64,000 bases of DNA from Nitzschia sp. DOCU1. Lineage: Eukaryota > Bacillariophyta > Bacillariophyceae > Bacillariales > Bacillariaceae. The stretch lies in contig OX595996.1 of assembly GCA_951394045.1 (NCBI GenBank), positions 1,922,001 through 1,986,000 on the forward strand, given 5' to 3'. A program made the position numbers and the translations under genes. This document shows, piece by piece, positions 56,137 to 64,000 of the stretch. The notes beneath the pieces are model-generated. The model did no database searches and was not told where the DNA came from. It saw only the letters and a list, made by a program, of their open reading frames with translations. The stretch's first letter is position 1. Every line of letters begins with the position of its first letter.

Positions 56137-57060
56137 TTTATCCTGTAGCTGATCATTTTTGAGTGTGCTACGCGCAATGAATGGTGGATTCTGAGGTTGT
56201 TCGATGGTGTTCGCGTCCGTTTGTGTTTGTGTCCGTTTGCGTCTATGAACAGAACAACCGCATTTTTTTCGCCACTAGAAGAGTTAACTTGAACTCATCA
56301 TGTGCGTTGATAGTGCGTGATTTCGACTTCGACAATCCTTTGAAATAGCGTGTTGACCAATGGCAAGGAAAGTACAAACCAAACGGGCTATGTACAAGGA
56401 GGCATTTCACTACCGGTATTTCTTATACTACTACGGTGTTCCGGCCTAAAAACTTATTCTTCTGGCCAATCAAAATGCGAGGATTGGGATGAACATCGGT
56501 TCGGCATATCTGGACCACTACCGATCTCGTTACGCCTATTTCCGGCCGAAATTGATTTAACGCGTGCGAAACCCTTGGCATCGTTTTCTAGGCCCAAAGC
56601 GAAACATTCTAACATTGATTCTCTCTGGTATTGCCCTGCCCCCGTGATAGCCATTATTGGCGCGTTGCAGTACGAGATCTCGGAAAGCACGGCGAGCGAG
56701 AGCAGCGGCGCGTAATCTAGTAGCAACGGCGGTGAAGAGGTGCGTTGATAGTGTGTGATTTCGATTTTGACTTCGACTTCGACAATACTTTGAAATAGCG
56801 TGTTGACCAATGGGCGGCGGCAAAGGCGAGGGCATCCTACTGGCATAGTACAGGACTGCATCACTAAAGCACGCGGGGCGGCGGCAAAGGCGAGGGCGTC
56901 CTACTGGCATAGTACAGGACTGCATCACTAACGCGTGCGGGCATCCTATTGTCATAGTACAGGACTGCATCACTAATGCGCGCGGGCGGCCGCAAAGGCA
57001 AGGGCGTCCTACTGGCATAGTACAGAACTGCAGGATCTGAAGATTTCGGTACTAGAGGGT
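56137..57060. repeat. Repeat-rich spacer with 65-bp minisatellite
   Basis: Tandem units of about 65 bp at 56812-57033 share GGCAAAGGCGAGGGC, TCCTACTGGCATAGTACAGG and CTGCATCACTAA, with about 3.5 copies (the third shortened). A separate direct repeat of about 60-70 bp (GCGTTGATAGT ... GCGTGTTGACCAATGG) lies at 56303-56361 and 56742-56811, 440 bp apart. The ORF 56350-56715 lies between these and begins with GTG; not supported as a gene. Confidence 0.8.
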
Positions 57061-57120
57061 CATCTTGGAAAACTTATATTGTTGGCATACAGTTTGGTGG
57101 TAATCGACAAATACATCCTT

Positions 57121-57519
57121 ATGGAGCCAGTCATAATTTTGATCATGACAAAAACTAGAAGCCAAACAAAACGCCAAACCTCCTATCTAAGCAAAGGGAA
57201 ACGTAAACAATACATCCCTAAAAAGTGCAGTTATCCAACTGTATCAGATTGTACCCAGTTATACAAATATGCTGAGAATAAGGTGGGTGGAAGTGATACC
57301 AATGTTGCTGATAGCAAGTTTATTTTACAAGGACTTAAATTGCTGGATGATAAGCAAGGCAAAGATGGGAGGAGAGCTCCACCAAAGTGGGCAGTAAATA
57401 AGCTCAATTTGAAAGAAAAACTGATTCGAATTGGTAATCCCTCTTTTGACTGGAAATCTTTGTTGGAGTATTTCATCAAACCAGAGTTATTGAAGAAAAA
57501 GTGGCTTCCTTGGAAATAA
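57121..57519 (+). CDS. Small basic unrecognised protein
   Basis: A 132-aa frame from ATG 57121 (124 aa from ATG 57145, MTKTRSQTKRQ). The N-terminus is strongly basic (KTRSQTKRQTSYLSKGKRK) and may direct it to the nucleus. The middle has CTQLYKYAENK, and the C-terminus WKSLLEYFIKPELLKKKW. There is no family match from memory. It is the first gene in the A+T-rich block and the only plus-strand one there. Confidence 0.4.
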   Translation: MEPVIILIMTKTRSQTKRQTSYLSKGKRKQYIPKKCSYPTVSDCTQLYKYAENKVGGSDTNVADSKFILQGLKLLDDKQGKDGRRAPPKWAVNKLNLKEKLIRIGNPSFDWKSLLEYFIKPELLKKKWLPWK

Positions 57520-57976
57520 TGTGGGATTCTGCCTCTTTTGAAAGGAGTTATCTCAGTCCATTTGAATAAGAATTAAGTCATTCAAAATACCATAGGAGGA
57601 CTTGAGGTTGCTCATTCATGAAATGCAATAAGTAGGGTTAGAAAGTTTGTTTGTTCACAAAAAAGAATCACACATTTTAGCTGTCATGTATTAACCTTGC
57701 TATATCGCAATGTTTCTTAGGGGACAAGAAGAGTTAATCAAGAATGTGAGATCTAAAGACCAATGGCTTCAAATTTTGAACCAGATTTGTCCTTTACTAC
57801 TCCACAAAGTCAGGTTGCTAGTATTAGCACAGTGGCAAAACTATGGTTTGGCAACAATGGCCTTTTGCTGTAGGTCTGAAAGAAAAACAGTTGACAATAG
57901 TATATTCTTGTAGGTGAATATCTTATTGAATGAATTTGGCTATATTAGTTAAGATATATGGAGTCAAGCATAGGTA
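57520..57976. other. A+T-rich spacer
   Basis: No supported gene. The ORF at 57710-57913 lacks motifs. Confidence 0.3.
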
Positions 57977-59179
57977 TTAAACCAGATCAGCACCATTGTC
58001 ATTGCTTTCATCATCATCGTCATCGTCATCATGAGGATTGACATTGTTGTTGTGGTTGTTGTTATTACCATCAACTTGTATTTGGCGTCTTTGATTGTGT
58101 GCAGAAGGGGTGTATCCAATGCGTAGGGAAGAGAAAGCCTCGGATAGAATTAGCTCATCTCCTGCGGAGGGATAAAGATATGATAACCGAACTGTAACAT
58201 CAGTGTTCACCACTTTTTCCTTTTCATTTGCAGCATCAGCAACTTCTCCAAGTTTGAACCATCCAACAATAGTCCAGCCTCCATGGTTGTTAATGTATTG
58301 CACCATGTCAGATATTTTGGAACGGTGTGTTCTTTTGACAGCAAGCATTTCATCGTCAATTTCAAAGATTGAGACGTAATCATCAAAATTGTGGAAGAAA
58401 ATTTTGGTAGTCTGAAGAGAACGAAAGCCACTGGTGGTGTAGGAATCACCGAATCCAAATTTGGGCGGAATGGGAAACTCAATATCAAAGGAATAGACAA
58501 AAGCTTTGTCCGGTCCATTGTGCAAGCAAGTGCACTCACCCCGAGGTTTTTGCCTATCACATTGCATACCACTGCATGATACATCAAATGGCATTGTTGG
58601 ACGGTGAAGATGAATACTTTGATTCTTTAAGACAAAATAATTTGTCTCGGCAGGCACAGTAGGCAGGCGCATCTTGGAAGAAGTACTTCTCGTAGACTCT
58701 TCCGTGAGCTTGAGAGGAATGAGGGTACGATCCTTGAAATTAACAATAGGAAGAGTTTTTCCAATGCTTTGTGTTGTTAGGTTTGGTTCAAACAGATAGA
58801 AATCTTTGCCAACAAAAGTTGTTCCATGTAAATGTCTCAGAAGATTTGTTGTTTCTTGAACATTTTGTGTCATTATGGCACAACAATGAGGCGGATTAGA
58901 TAGATCGGCACAAAGGAAGAAACGATTATAGCTCTTCACTGTTTGAGTTGTTTTCATTCTTTTGTTGCCAGTAGTTGCGTAATTGTTGATAGTTGCATTT
59001 CTGCTGCTTCCACCCATTGTGCAGGACAGAATCTTCAGATGCAATACCTTATCCTCTAGTGCATTTGCATGATCTCTGTTCTGAAAATACACAAGAGGCA
59101 CAATTTTTGTCTGAGGGCTCAGCACTTCTCCAGGTCCCTCCTCTGGAACTAAATTCAAATCTACGAAAGATGTTGCCAT
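57977..59179 (-). CDS. Unrecognised protein with Cys cluster and acidic tail (A+T-rich block)
   Basis: A 400-aa protein from ATG 59179 (MATSFVDLNLVPEE). It has a mixed beta-rich body with LHLKILSC and FFLCADLSNPPHC. A cysteine cluster CSGMQCDRQ ... ECTCLHN has a C-x4-C-x(n)-C-x-C pattern that could bind zinc. GGWTIVGWFKLGE follows near the C-terminus, then an Asn run and an Asp run. The combination of beta strands and a zinc knuckle recalls OB-fold single-strand-binding proteins carried by some rolling-circle elements, but this is speculation. Codon use is A+T-rich, unlike genes left of 54 kb. Confidence 0.55.
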   Translation of the reverse strand: MATSFVDLNLVPEEGPGEVLSPQTKIVPLVYFQNRDHANALEDKVLHLKILSCTMGGSSRNATINNYATTGNKRMKTTQTVKSYNRFFLCADLSNPPHCCAIMTQNVQETTNLLRHLHGTTFVGKDFYLFEPNLTTQSIGKTLPIVNFKDRTLIPLKLTEESTRSTSSKMRLPTVPAETNYFVLKNQSIHLHRPTMPFDVSCSGMQCDRQKPRGECTCLHNGPDKAFVYSFDIEFPIPPKFGFGDSYTTSGFRSLQTTKIFFHNFDDYVSIFEIDDEMLAVKRTHRSKISDMVQYINNHGGWTIVGWFKLGEVADAANEKEKVVNTDVTVRLSYLYPSAGDELILSEAFSSLRIGYTPSAHNQRRQIQVDGNNNNHNNNVNPHDDDDDDDESNDNGADLV

Positions 59180-59194
59180 TGTTCTGTATTGCAA

Positions 59195-59865
59195 ATTATG
59201 ACAGCTGCAGTAACAACTTTGTCAGCATGATATGGGCCAAGATTATGAAAAAAATTGTTTTTATTGCGTTTGAATTCAAAGTATAATCCGATTGTGGCTG
59301 TTGCGTTCTTGTAGCTGGAGATCAGAATGATAGATGCCAATGACCCACATTGTGTGGAAGAGCTTTGGCAAAGTTGTTGGCGAGTTGTTGCAGTCGTGGT
59401 TGCTTCTGTTATGTTGGCAGTTTGGTTTCTTGATTCGCATTAGTCGATTTGTTCTTTAGAATTCTTGAATCCATAACATGGAACGTAATGATTGTGGTAG
59501 GAGAGAAGGGCTAGGGATTGCCTCAGAGCGCATGGCATTGGTCATTTTTGAAGAACACGTGGCTAAAAAGGAGGGAGCGTTAAAGAGCAGGAAGGAGGAA
59601 AGGGGGAGTCTCCAGGTCGCAGTATAGTACTCGTTTCTGCAGGATTTTGTTTTGGACCTCTCCGTGTCCTTCGCTGTTGTGAAGTAAGCATATGCTCCTT
59701 ACTGCGCCATTTTGCTTTGGATTCCAACCGTGCGCAGTGGCCTTGAGTTTTGAATGGCAGCTTCTGTAGTAATAACAAGACATCTGGCTAATGAGGTACT
59801 CCCATGTTAAGAATTGTAATTATGTTTATTCATATAGTTGTAAATATTAGTATATATTGCATTGT
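59195..59865. other. A+T-rich spacer
   Basis: 671 bp without a supported gene; short minus-strand ORFs near 59563-59783 have no motifs. Confidence 0.3.
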
Positions 59866-60723
59866 TCAATTGTTGATATTCTCACAATAACCCAATTCAT
59901 TCATTGCAATGGCTGGAAACGGTTCCGAAAAAAGCGCATTCGCTAGTTTCTCATTCAAGGAATAGAATTGCTTGTGTAAGTGACGGGTTTGGACCATCAG
60001 CTTTGTAATTTTGAGTACATCCTCATCAAGAAGAAACCAGTCAAGAGCAGAAGGCACAGGTGGAGTTTGATCAAAGTCTGGTGGAACAGTGATGAAATGA
60101 TCTGAGTTACTACTCGTCATTTGTTCGCCGTATGAATTCTGGTAAGGGTGACTCTTTCGCCAATTATTAAGGAAAGTGGCAACACACTGAGCCATTCGGT
60201 TGCACTGATGACTGGTGAAACCCATAGGTTGGAAACAAACAATATAACATTTCTTGTATTGAGTTTTGCCCTGTGTAGTTTTGTAAATAGGAATATTATC
60301 TTGTTTGGAAACTCTTCTCGGTGCAACTGCAATTACTGGTACTTCTTTCAAAAGGGATGATCGTTCCTCATTAGGCTGATCAGTAGAAGTAATTAATTTG
60401 ATCAAAGGATGAAGGAAAGCTTCATCATTGCCCTGATTAACTTCAATTAGAGCAATAAGATTTGAAGAAGTCCGGATAACAGAAACTTCTGCACCCAATG
60501 ACATAAAGTTTTTGGGTACAATGTTCTGACGGAATATTTGTGACCACTGCGTAAAGGGCACCACCCTGTTATCTTCTGCGGTTGATTTGAATCTTTTGTC
60601 AGGAATGGGAGTAACAACGTTACTCTCTACATCAGCAGTATTGCTTTTTGAAGCATCTTGTGAAAGTCGAGGGTCAAGATGATCCTGGTTATGATCAAAA
60701 TCAGCCATGATTAAACGTTTCAT
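59866..60723 (-). CDS. Unrecognised protein (A+T-rich block)
   Basis: A 285-aa frame from an ATG at 60723 (an alternative ATG is 60708, MADFDHNQ). The N-terminal 60 residues are polar and probably disordered. The core has FMSLGAEVSVIRTSSNLIALIEV and KKCYIVCFQPMGFTSHQCNRMAQ, and the C-terminus is helical. No known domain is recognised. Same strand and codon style as its neighbours at 57977 and 61073. Confidence 0.5.
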   Translation of the reverse strand: MKRLIMADFDHNQDHLDPRLSQDASKSNTADVESNVVTPIPDKRFKSTAEDNRVVPFTQWSQIFRQNIVPKNFMSLGAEVSVIRTSSNLIALIEVNQGNDEAFLHPLIKLITSTDQPNEERSSLLKEVPVIAVAPRRVSKQDNIPIYKTTQGKTQYKKCYIVCFQPMGFTSHQCNRMAQCVATFLNNWRKSHPYQNSYGEQMTSSNSDHFITVPPDFDQTPPVPSALDWFLLDEDVLKITKLMVQTRHLHKQFYSLNEKLANALFSEPFPAIAMNELGYCENINN

Positions 60724-61072
60724 GATTTCTTTTTATGACCTGAAGGAAATGGTATGCTATGAGTGGTGTTTTCTTATCTGATGACTTTCTACATTGAAAG
60801 AAAAACAATTTTTTACGACTTTAGTTACTGGGGAAACTATATAACATCATCATAAAAATGCTACTAACTTAGCTTTGCTATGCTGAACAGAAATTTATGT
60901 CAATGCTTACGCTATAGAACAGAACGGGCATAGAACTATATTGTTATCTAGTTTTTGCAGCAGCGCTTTTTTCCACTCAGTGGAAAAAAGACGCTTTCAT
61001 TACTCTCATGCCAAGAATCTAATCACTTTCAGAAAATGTTCATTTCAATTATTTGGATACAACATTTATGCT
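60724..61072. other. A+T-rich spacer with short hairpin
   Basis: An inverted repeat CGCTTTTTTCCACT ... AGTGGAAAAAAGACG (about 60964-60994) could form a stem with a tiny loop. It lies upstream of the 59866-60723 gene and could be a terminator- or terminus-like element. Confidence 0.45.
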
Positions 61073-61822
61073 TTAGTAGTATTTTTGGGGTACTAACATG
61101 TTTTCATCTTTTTTTTCAGCTGTGCGTTCAATAAACTTGAGAACTCTAGGGGCATTTCTGTTGGCAGAATGCACTTCATTTCCTTGTTCGTTACAAGCTT
61201 TCTTTGTGTTTTTAATTACCGTGGTATCAACATTAATTGATCTTCTTTTAGTATTGGTTGGGCGATCAGGAGGTTGACCATTTTGATGGTTGAAAGAAGG
61301 CGTGGAATAGTTGTGGTCACAACCACTGCAATGGGTTCCTTGAATGTGGAACGTCATGGCTGGTTGAATGACATTGGGTTGATGCATAACTGGTAGTACT
61401 TGATGATATTTGTGTTCATATATGGATTGATCAATAATAACATCTTCTGTTCTGGAATTTGTTTTCCTTTCTATTTCTGTACTACAAATGTGTGTTAAAA
61501 TTCCATGCATGGTCAACTTTGTCTTTCCACAATCAAAGCATCCAAAGCATGGAGCCAATGATCCTGTGTTGTTAAGACGCTGGGTTCATGGTCATGTGAG
61601 ATGTGGTCTCAAAAATATTCCTTGGAGTGGTTAATGGCTTACATTGGGATGTTTTGTTTGGACAAAGATAGTGGTTGGCTCAGCATCTTTGTTCAAACAG
61701 ACATCATTTGCCCATGAAGTTTCATCCACTAGAACTAAGCCATGATAACGCAATTTATCATTAATGGCTTTGCTCCTAGCTTTAGCAAGAGTAAGCTGCA
61801 GTTGATGAATATTGATCGACAT
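61073..61822 (-). CDS. Two-exon Cys-rich unrecognised protein (A+T-rich block)
   Basis: Two exons (61822-61643 and 61579-61073) joined across a 63-bp GTAAGC...CCAG intron give 228 aa. The junction reads TKHPN followed by RLNNTGSLAPCFGCFDCGKT in a single frame. The start used is ATG 61822 (MSINIHQL); the frame is open further upstream without ATG, so a 5' exon may exist. Possible zinc ligands: CFGCFDCG ... HGILTHIC and THCSGCDH. The C-terminus is Lys/Asn-rich. Function unknown. Confidence 0.5.
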
Positions 61823-62356
61823 GTCAGGTACTGTAATTTTATGGCAATGAGATATATGGGATGGTGGAATGCTCAAGAAAGGACTTCCGAATGTGATGAA
61901 TTTTTGAAATCAATGGAGCAAGGGCGCATTGATGGCGCGGGTTTGGAACGAAAAAGGTGCTACTACCTGTGTCATCATGATGCTATGTGACTGCCTGTAG
62001 TACAGTCGGATAGTGTGTACGCCCCCGTCAATCCATTCCTAGTAGAGGGTGGGTTGTTGCCGTTGTACCAGGAGGTGCTGCAACAACTTCCACAAGAAAC
62101 AATCTACCCATGAGCTCCCGCCTATGATTGTCATTAGTTCCTTCACCAACCTTTACTAATCAGTCAGAAGTTCAACTTGTTGCCTCATGATTATGTGGCT
62201 CATTCCTTGGGGCCATTCGTTGTACCTGACTACCATGCTACTTGCAAGATAAGCAATGAAAAGTTGCATAAGATAATGTTGACAAAGTTGTTACTAAGCC
62301 ATATTAGAATAATTTGAATGAACAATTCTCTTTTCTATTATTTGTATGTATAATGG
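61823..62356. other. A+T-rich spacer
   Basis: About 530 bp without a supported gene, between the helicase stop and the Cys-rich gene. Confidence 0.3.
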
Positions 62357-64000
62357 TTATTGTGTCGTGTTAATGTGACCACAACGTATCACTCGAAGGC
62401 ACGTTCGTCTGATGCGATTCCATTCATCTGCCATTTCATGGCCAATATGAAGTAGTGCTTCTGCATCTAATGGTTGTTGGCGTCGTCCTCTGGAGCGTGC
62501 TCTCAATTTCCAAATACTCTCGAATGTCTGTCTATTTCTTTTGCTTGTAAACCCAATGACAAATGCATAGACGGCCCATGGTTGAAGAAATCGTTGCTTT
62601 GTCACAGCTGAACCGCCATCTCCGCTGTTATGTTGAGTCAACCGGTGACGAATATTTTTGGTCTCACCAATGTACATCACATTAATATCCCTTGTGGAAA
62701 TCAATTCATAAACAACACCATGATTTTCTGGTGGTAATTGAGCATCACAAGGGCGGAACATGCAAGGATTTTGGAGAATTGGTAGACTGTCATTTTCACT
62801 GGTAAGTTGAGACAAAAGCTGACGAATGTAAGGTAGAAACCGATTTGTTCTTTGGAGCACTTGCAATAAATGTTCTGACACTTCAGATGGATCTCCAACG
62901 AAGTAAATATCTTTTGCTTTTCGCGTTCGACTCAACAGTACCACTACTTGCGCAGCTTCCCAAAGATTGTAGTCATATCCATCATCTTTATTTGTGACCT
63001 GAGTGACAACGGAAGATAAGGTTGAACCCATACTGGAATGAATCGTAGCAGCAATTCTGGGTTTCAATCCATATTGTGTTCGTCTGGCTTGGACACCTCG
63101 GAATACAGTTTCGTTTTGTGATGTTGTGTAAGAAACTTGGACTTTTTTCCAGCCTCTTTCGGTTAGACCATTTTCATTGAAAAAATCTATCGAAGGAAAA
63201 TCCTTACATCCAGGAGGTCCAGCCCAGACACTTATAGGTTCCTTGCTGTGAATGTGCTCCTCTTCCAATTCCAATAAAATAGCCAATTGACCCTGTTGGA
63301 AGTTCCTATCATTGTGGCAAAATTCAAAGCGTGCATTCTTGTAAAAAACAAGCTGTTTTTTTCTTTTCTGCTGTCTTGAAAGCTTTCGAACAATTGGAAG
63401 AGCAGCTGGGTGCCAATTTCCACCTGTGGTTGACTCTTCATCTGTTGCTAGAGATATAACAAGAGGAATTGACATGCGGCGAAGCTGCTCAAGCATTTGC
63501 TTTTCCACTTGAAGACAGGGTTCGCGTCTACCAAAAATGAACACTGCATCTTCTGGGATTCGCGAATCAACCAAACTTGATAGAAACGTGCAGCTTGTAG
63601 AAAGAAGAAATGAGAATCGATCAATATCTTCAAGGGACCAGGAGGTATTTCTGGTTAACGAACAAATTTCTCGAAGTGCAGCACAGTTTGCTGCTCGTAC
63701 CGATTCAAGAAGCTCATGGAATTTGAATTCAGCAATCATGTTGATGGACATCATGATTGGCGTTCCCTGCCAAGGCATGAGTTGCAATATATCCATTGAA
63801 GAAATTATGAGCATTCCTCCCATAAAGACTCCACTGCGTTTGATATATCTTGCAATAATGTCAAGGGTTGCCAAGAGTTCAGCGTACATCAACCCCAACT
63901 CATCAATATACAAATAATCCAAACATTGCCAAAAAAAGAGAAGTTGTGGATTCCGATATATAGCTGCCAAAGCATTTTCGGCCATTCTTCCTGGTGTTAA
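62357..64000 (-). CDS. Pif1-like helicase fused to a GIY-YIG nuclease domain, 5' end beyond window
   Basis: The frame is open from the window edge through ATG 63985 (LTPGRM upstream of it is in frame), so at least 547 residues are present and the N-terminal motor part (Walker A) is outside. LDYLYIDELG is a motif II-like acidic box. GGMLIISSMDILQLMPW resembles helicase motif III (G-D-x-x-Q-L). RIAATIHSSMGSTLSSVVTQV followed by VVLLSRTRKAKDIYFVGD are Pif1/Dda-type motifs V-VI. After about 60 residues comes a complete GIY-YIG domain: GVVYELIS, MYIGETKNIRHRLTQHNSG, and QTFESIWK with the metal-binding Glu. Such a protein could unwind and nick DNA in one chain, as expected of a mobile element or large-virus-derived gene. 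Confidence 0.78.
   Translation of the reverse strand, partial: LTPGRMAENALAAIYRNPQLLFFWQCLDYLYIDELGLMYAELLATLDIIARYIKRSGVFMGGMLIISSMDILQLMPWQGTPIMMSINMIAEFKFHELLESVRAANCAALREICSLTRNTSWSLEDIDRFSFLLSTSCTFLSSLVDSRIPEDAVFIFGRREPCLQVEKQMLEQLRRMSIPLVISLATDEESTTGGNWHPAALPIVRKLSRQQKRKKQLVFYKNARFEFCHNDRNFQQGQLAILLELEEEHIHSKEPISVWAGPPGCKDFPSIDFFNENGLTERGWKKVQVSYTTSQNETVFRGVQARRTQYGLKPRIAATIHSSMGSTLSSVVTQVTNKDDGYDYNLWEAAQVVVLLSRTRKAKDIYFVGDPSEVSEHLLQVLQRTNRFLPYIRQLLSQLTSENDSLPILQNPCMFRPCDAQLPPENHGVVYELISTRDINVMYIGETKNIRHRLTQHNSGDGGSAVTKQRFLQPWAVYAFVIGFTSKRNRQTFESIWKLRARSRGRRQQPLDAEALLHIGHEMADEWNRIRRTCLRVIRCGHINTTQ

Noticed and set aside
56350..56715. 121-codon ORF
   Set aside because: GTG start, flanked by direct repeats, no motif; considered repeat-derived.
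1..64000. tRNA or rRNA genes
   Set aside because: I saw no cloverleaf with A/B boxes or rRNA core sequence by eye; a tRNAscan or Infernal run would be decisive.

Overview
The window reads as nuclear DNA of a photosynthetic stramenopile, most likely a pennate diatom. The evidence is a truncated protein with an ASAFAP-type plastid-targeting N-terminus at the left edge, compact GT-AG introns (about 63-123 bp, one of 255 bp) that restore catalytic motifs when removed, a secreted lectin with a Pro-Ser-Glu repeat linker, and a Ty3/gypsy-type LTR element. The species is an inference; no rRNA or organellar marker is present. Gene ends and introns below were placed by hand from reading frames and splice consensus.

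Left part (1-33.9 kb), mostly ordinary genes. The order is: plastid-targeted protein (edge), ubiquitin E2 with three SUMO-interaction-like motifs, DUF5672-type glycosyltransferase-like gene, a patch of mobile or expanded-family genes (2OG-oxygenase-like fragment, methyltransferase-like ORF, zinc-finger ORF, frameshifted LRR gene, spliced unknown gene), a giant glycosyltransferase carrying three catalytic domains, a DUF616-like membrane protein, a ShKT-prolyl 4-hydroxylase, a divergent pair of mannitol 2-dehydrogenase and sugar/polyol MFS transporter, a RecQ helicase, and a seven-exon ABCG half-transporter with an EF-hand. The glycosyltransferases and the hydroxylase all fit a secretory-pathway glycoprotein or cell-wall theme; the dehydrogenase/transporter pair fits mannitol or sugar use.

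Middle (33.9-54.5 kb), a rearranged and repeat-rich region. It holds a 91-bp GC-rich direct repeat, the decayed 3' end of a condensin CAP-H gene, and a 2.7-kb segmental duplication (about 37.5-40.2 kb and 51.25-53.85 kb). The two copies are truncated at opposite ends: the left has a broken copy of a PIP-box gene, the right has the intact gene but only the tail of a GPCR-like gene, joined to the 5' end of a NAR1-like Fe-S assembly gene. Between them lie a ~176-bp tandem array, an internally deleted Ty3/gypsy element with 136-bp LTRs and a 5-bp target duplication, and a secreted C-type lectin gene behind a duplicated leader region.

Right part (54.5-64 kb). After a SET-like ORF and two minisatellites, base composition becomes visibly richer in A+T from about 57.06 kb to the edge. 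This block carries unrecognised genes and, running off the edge, a Pif1-type helicase fused to a complete GIY-YIG nuclease domain. It is the best candidate for an undescribed mobile or virus-derived system.
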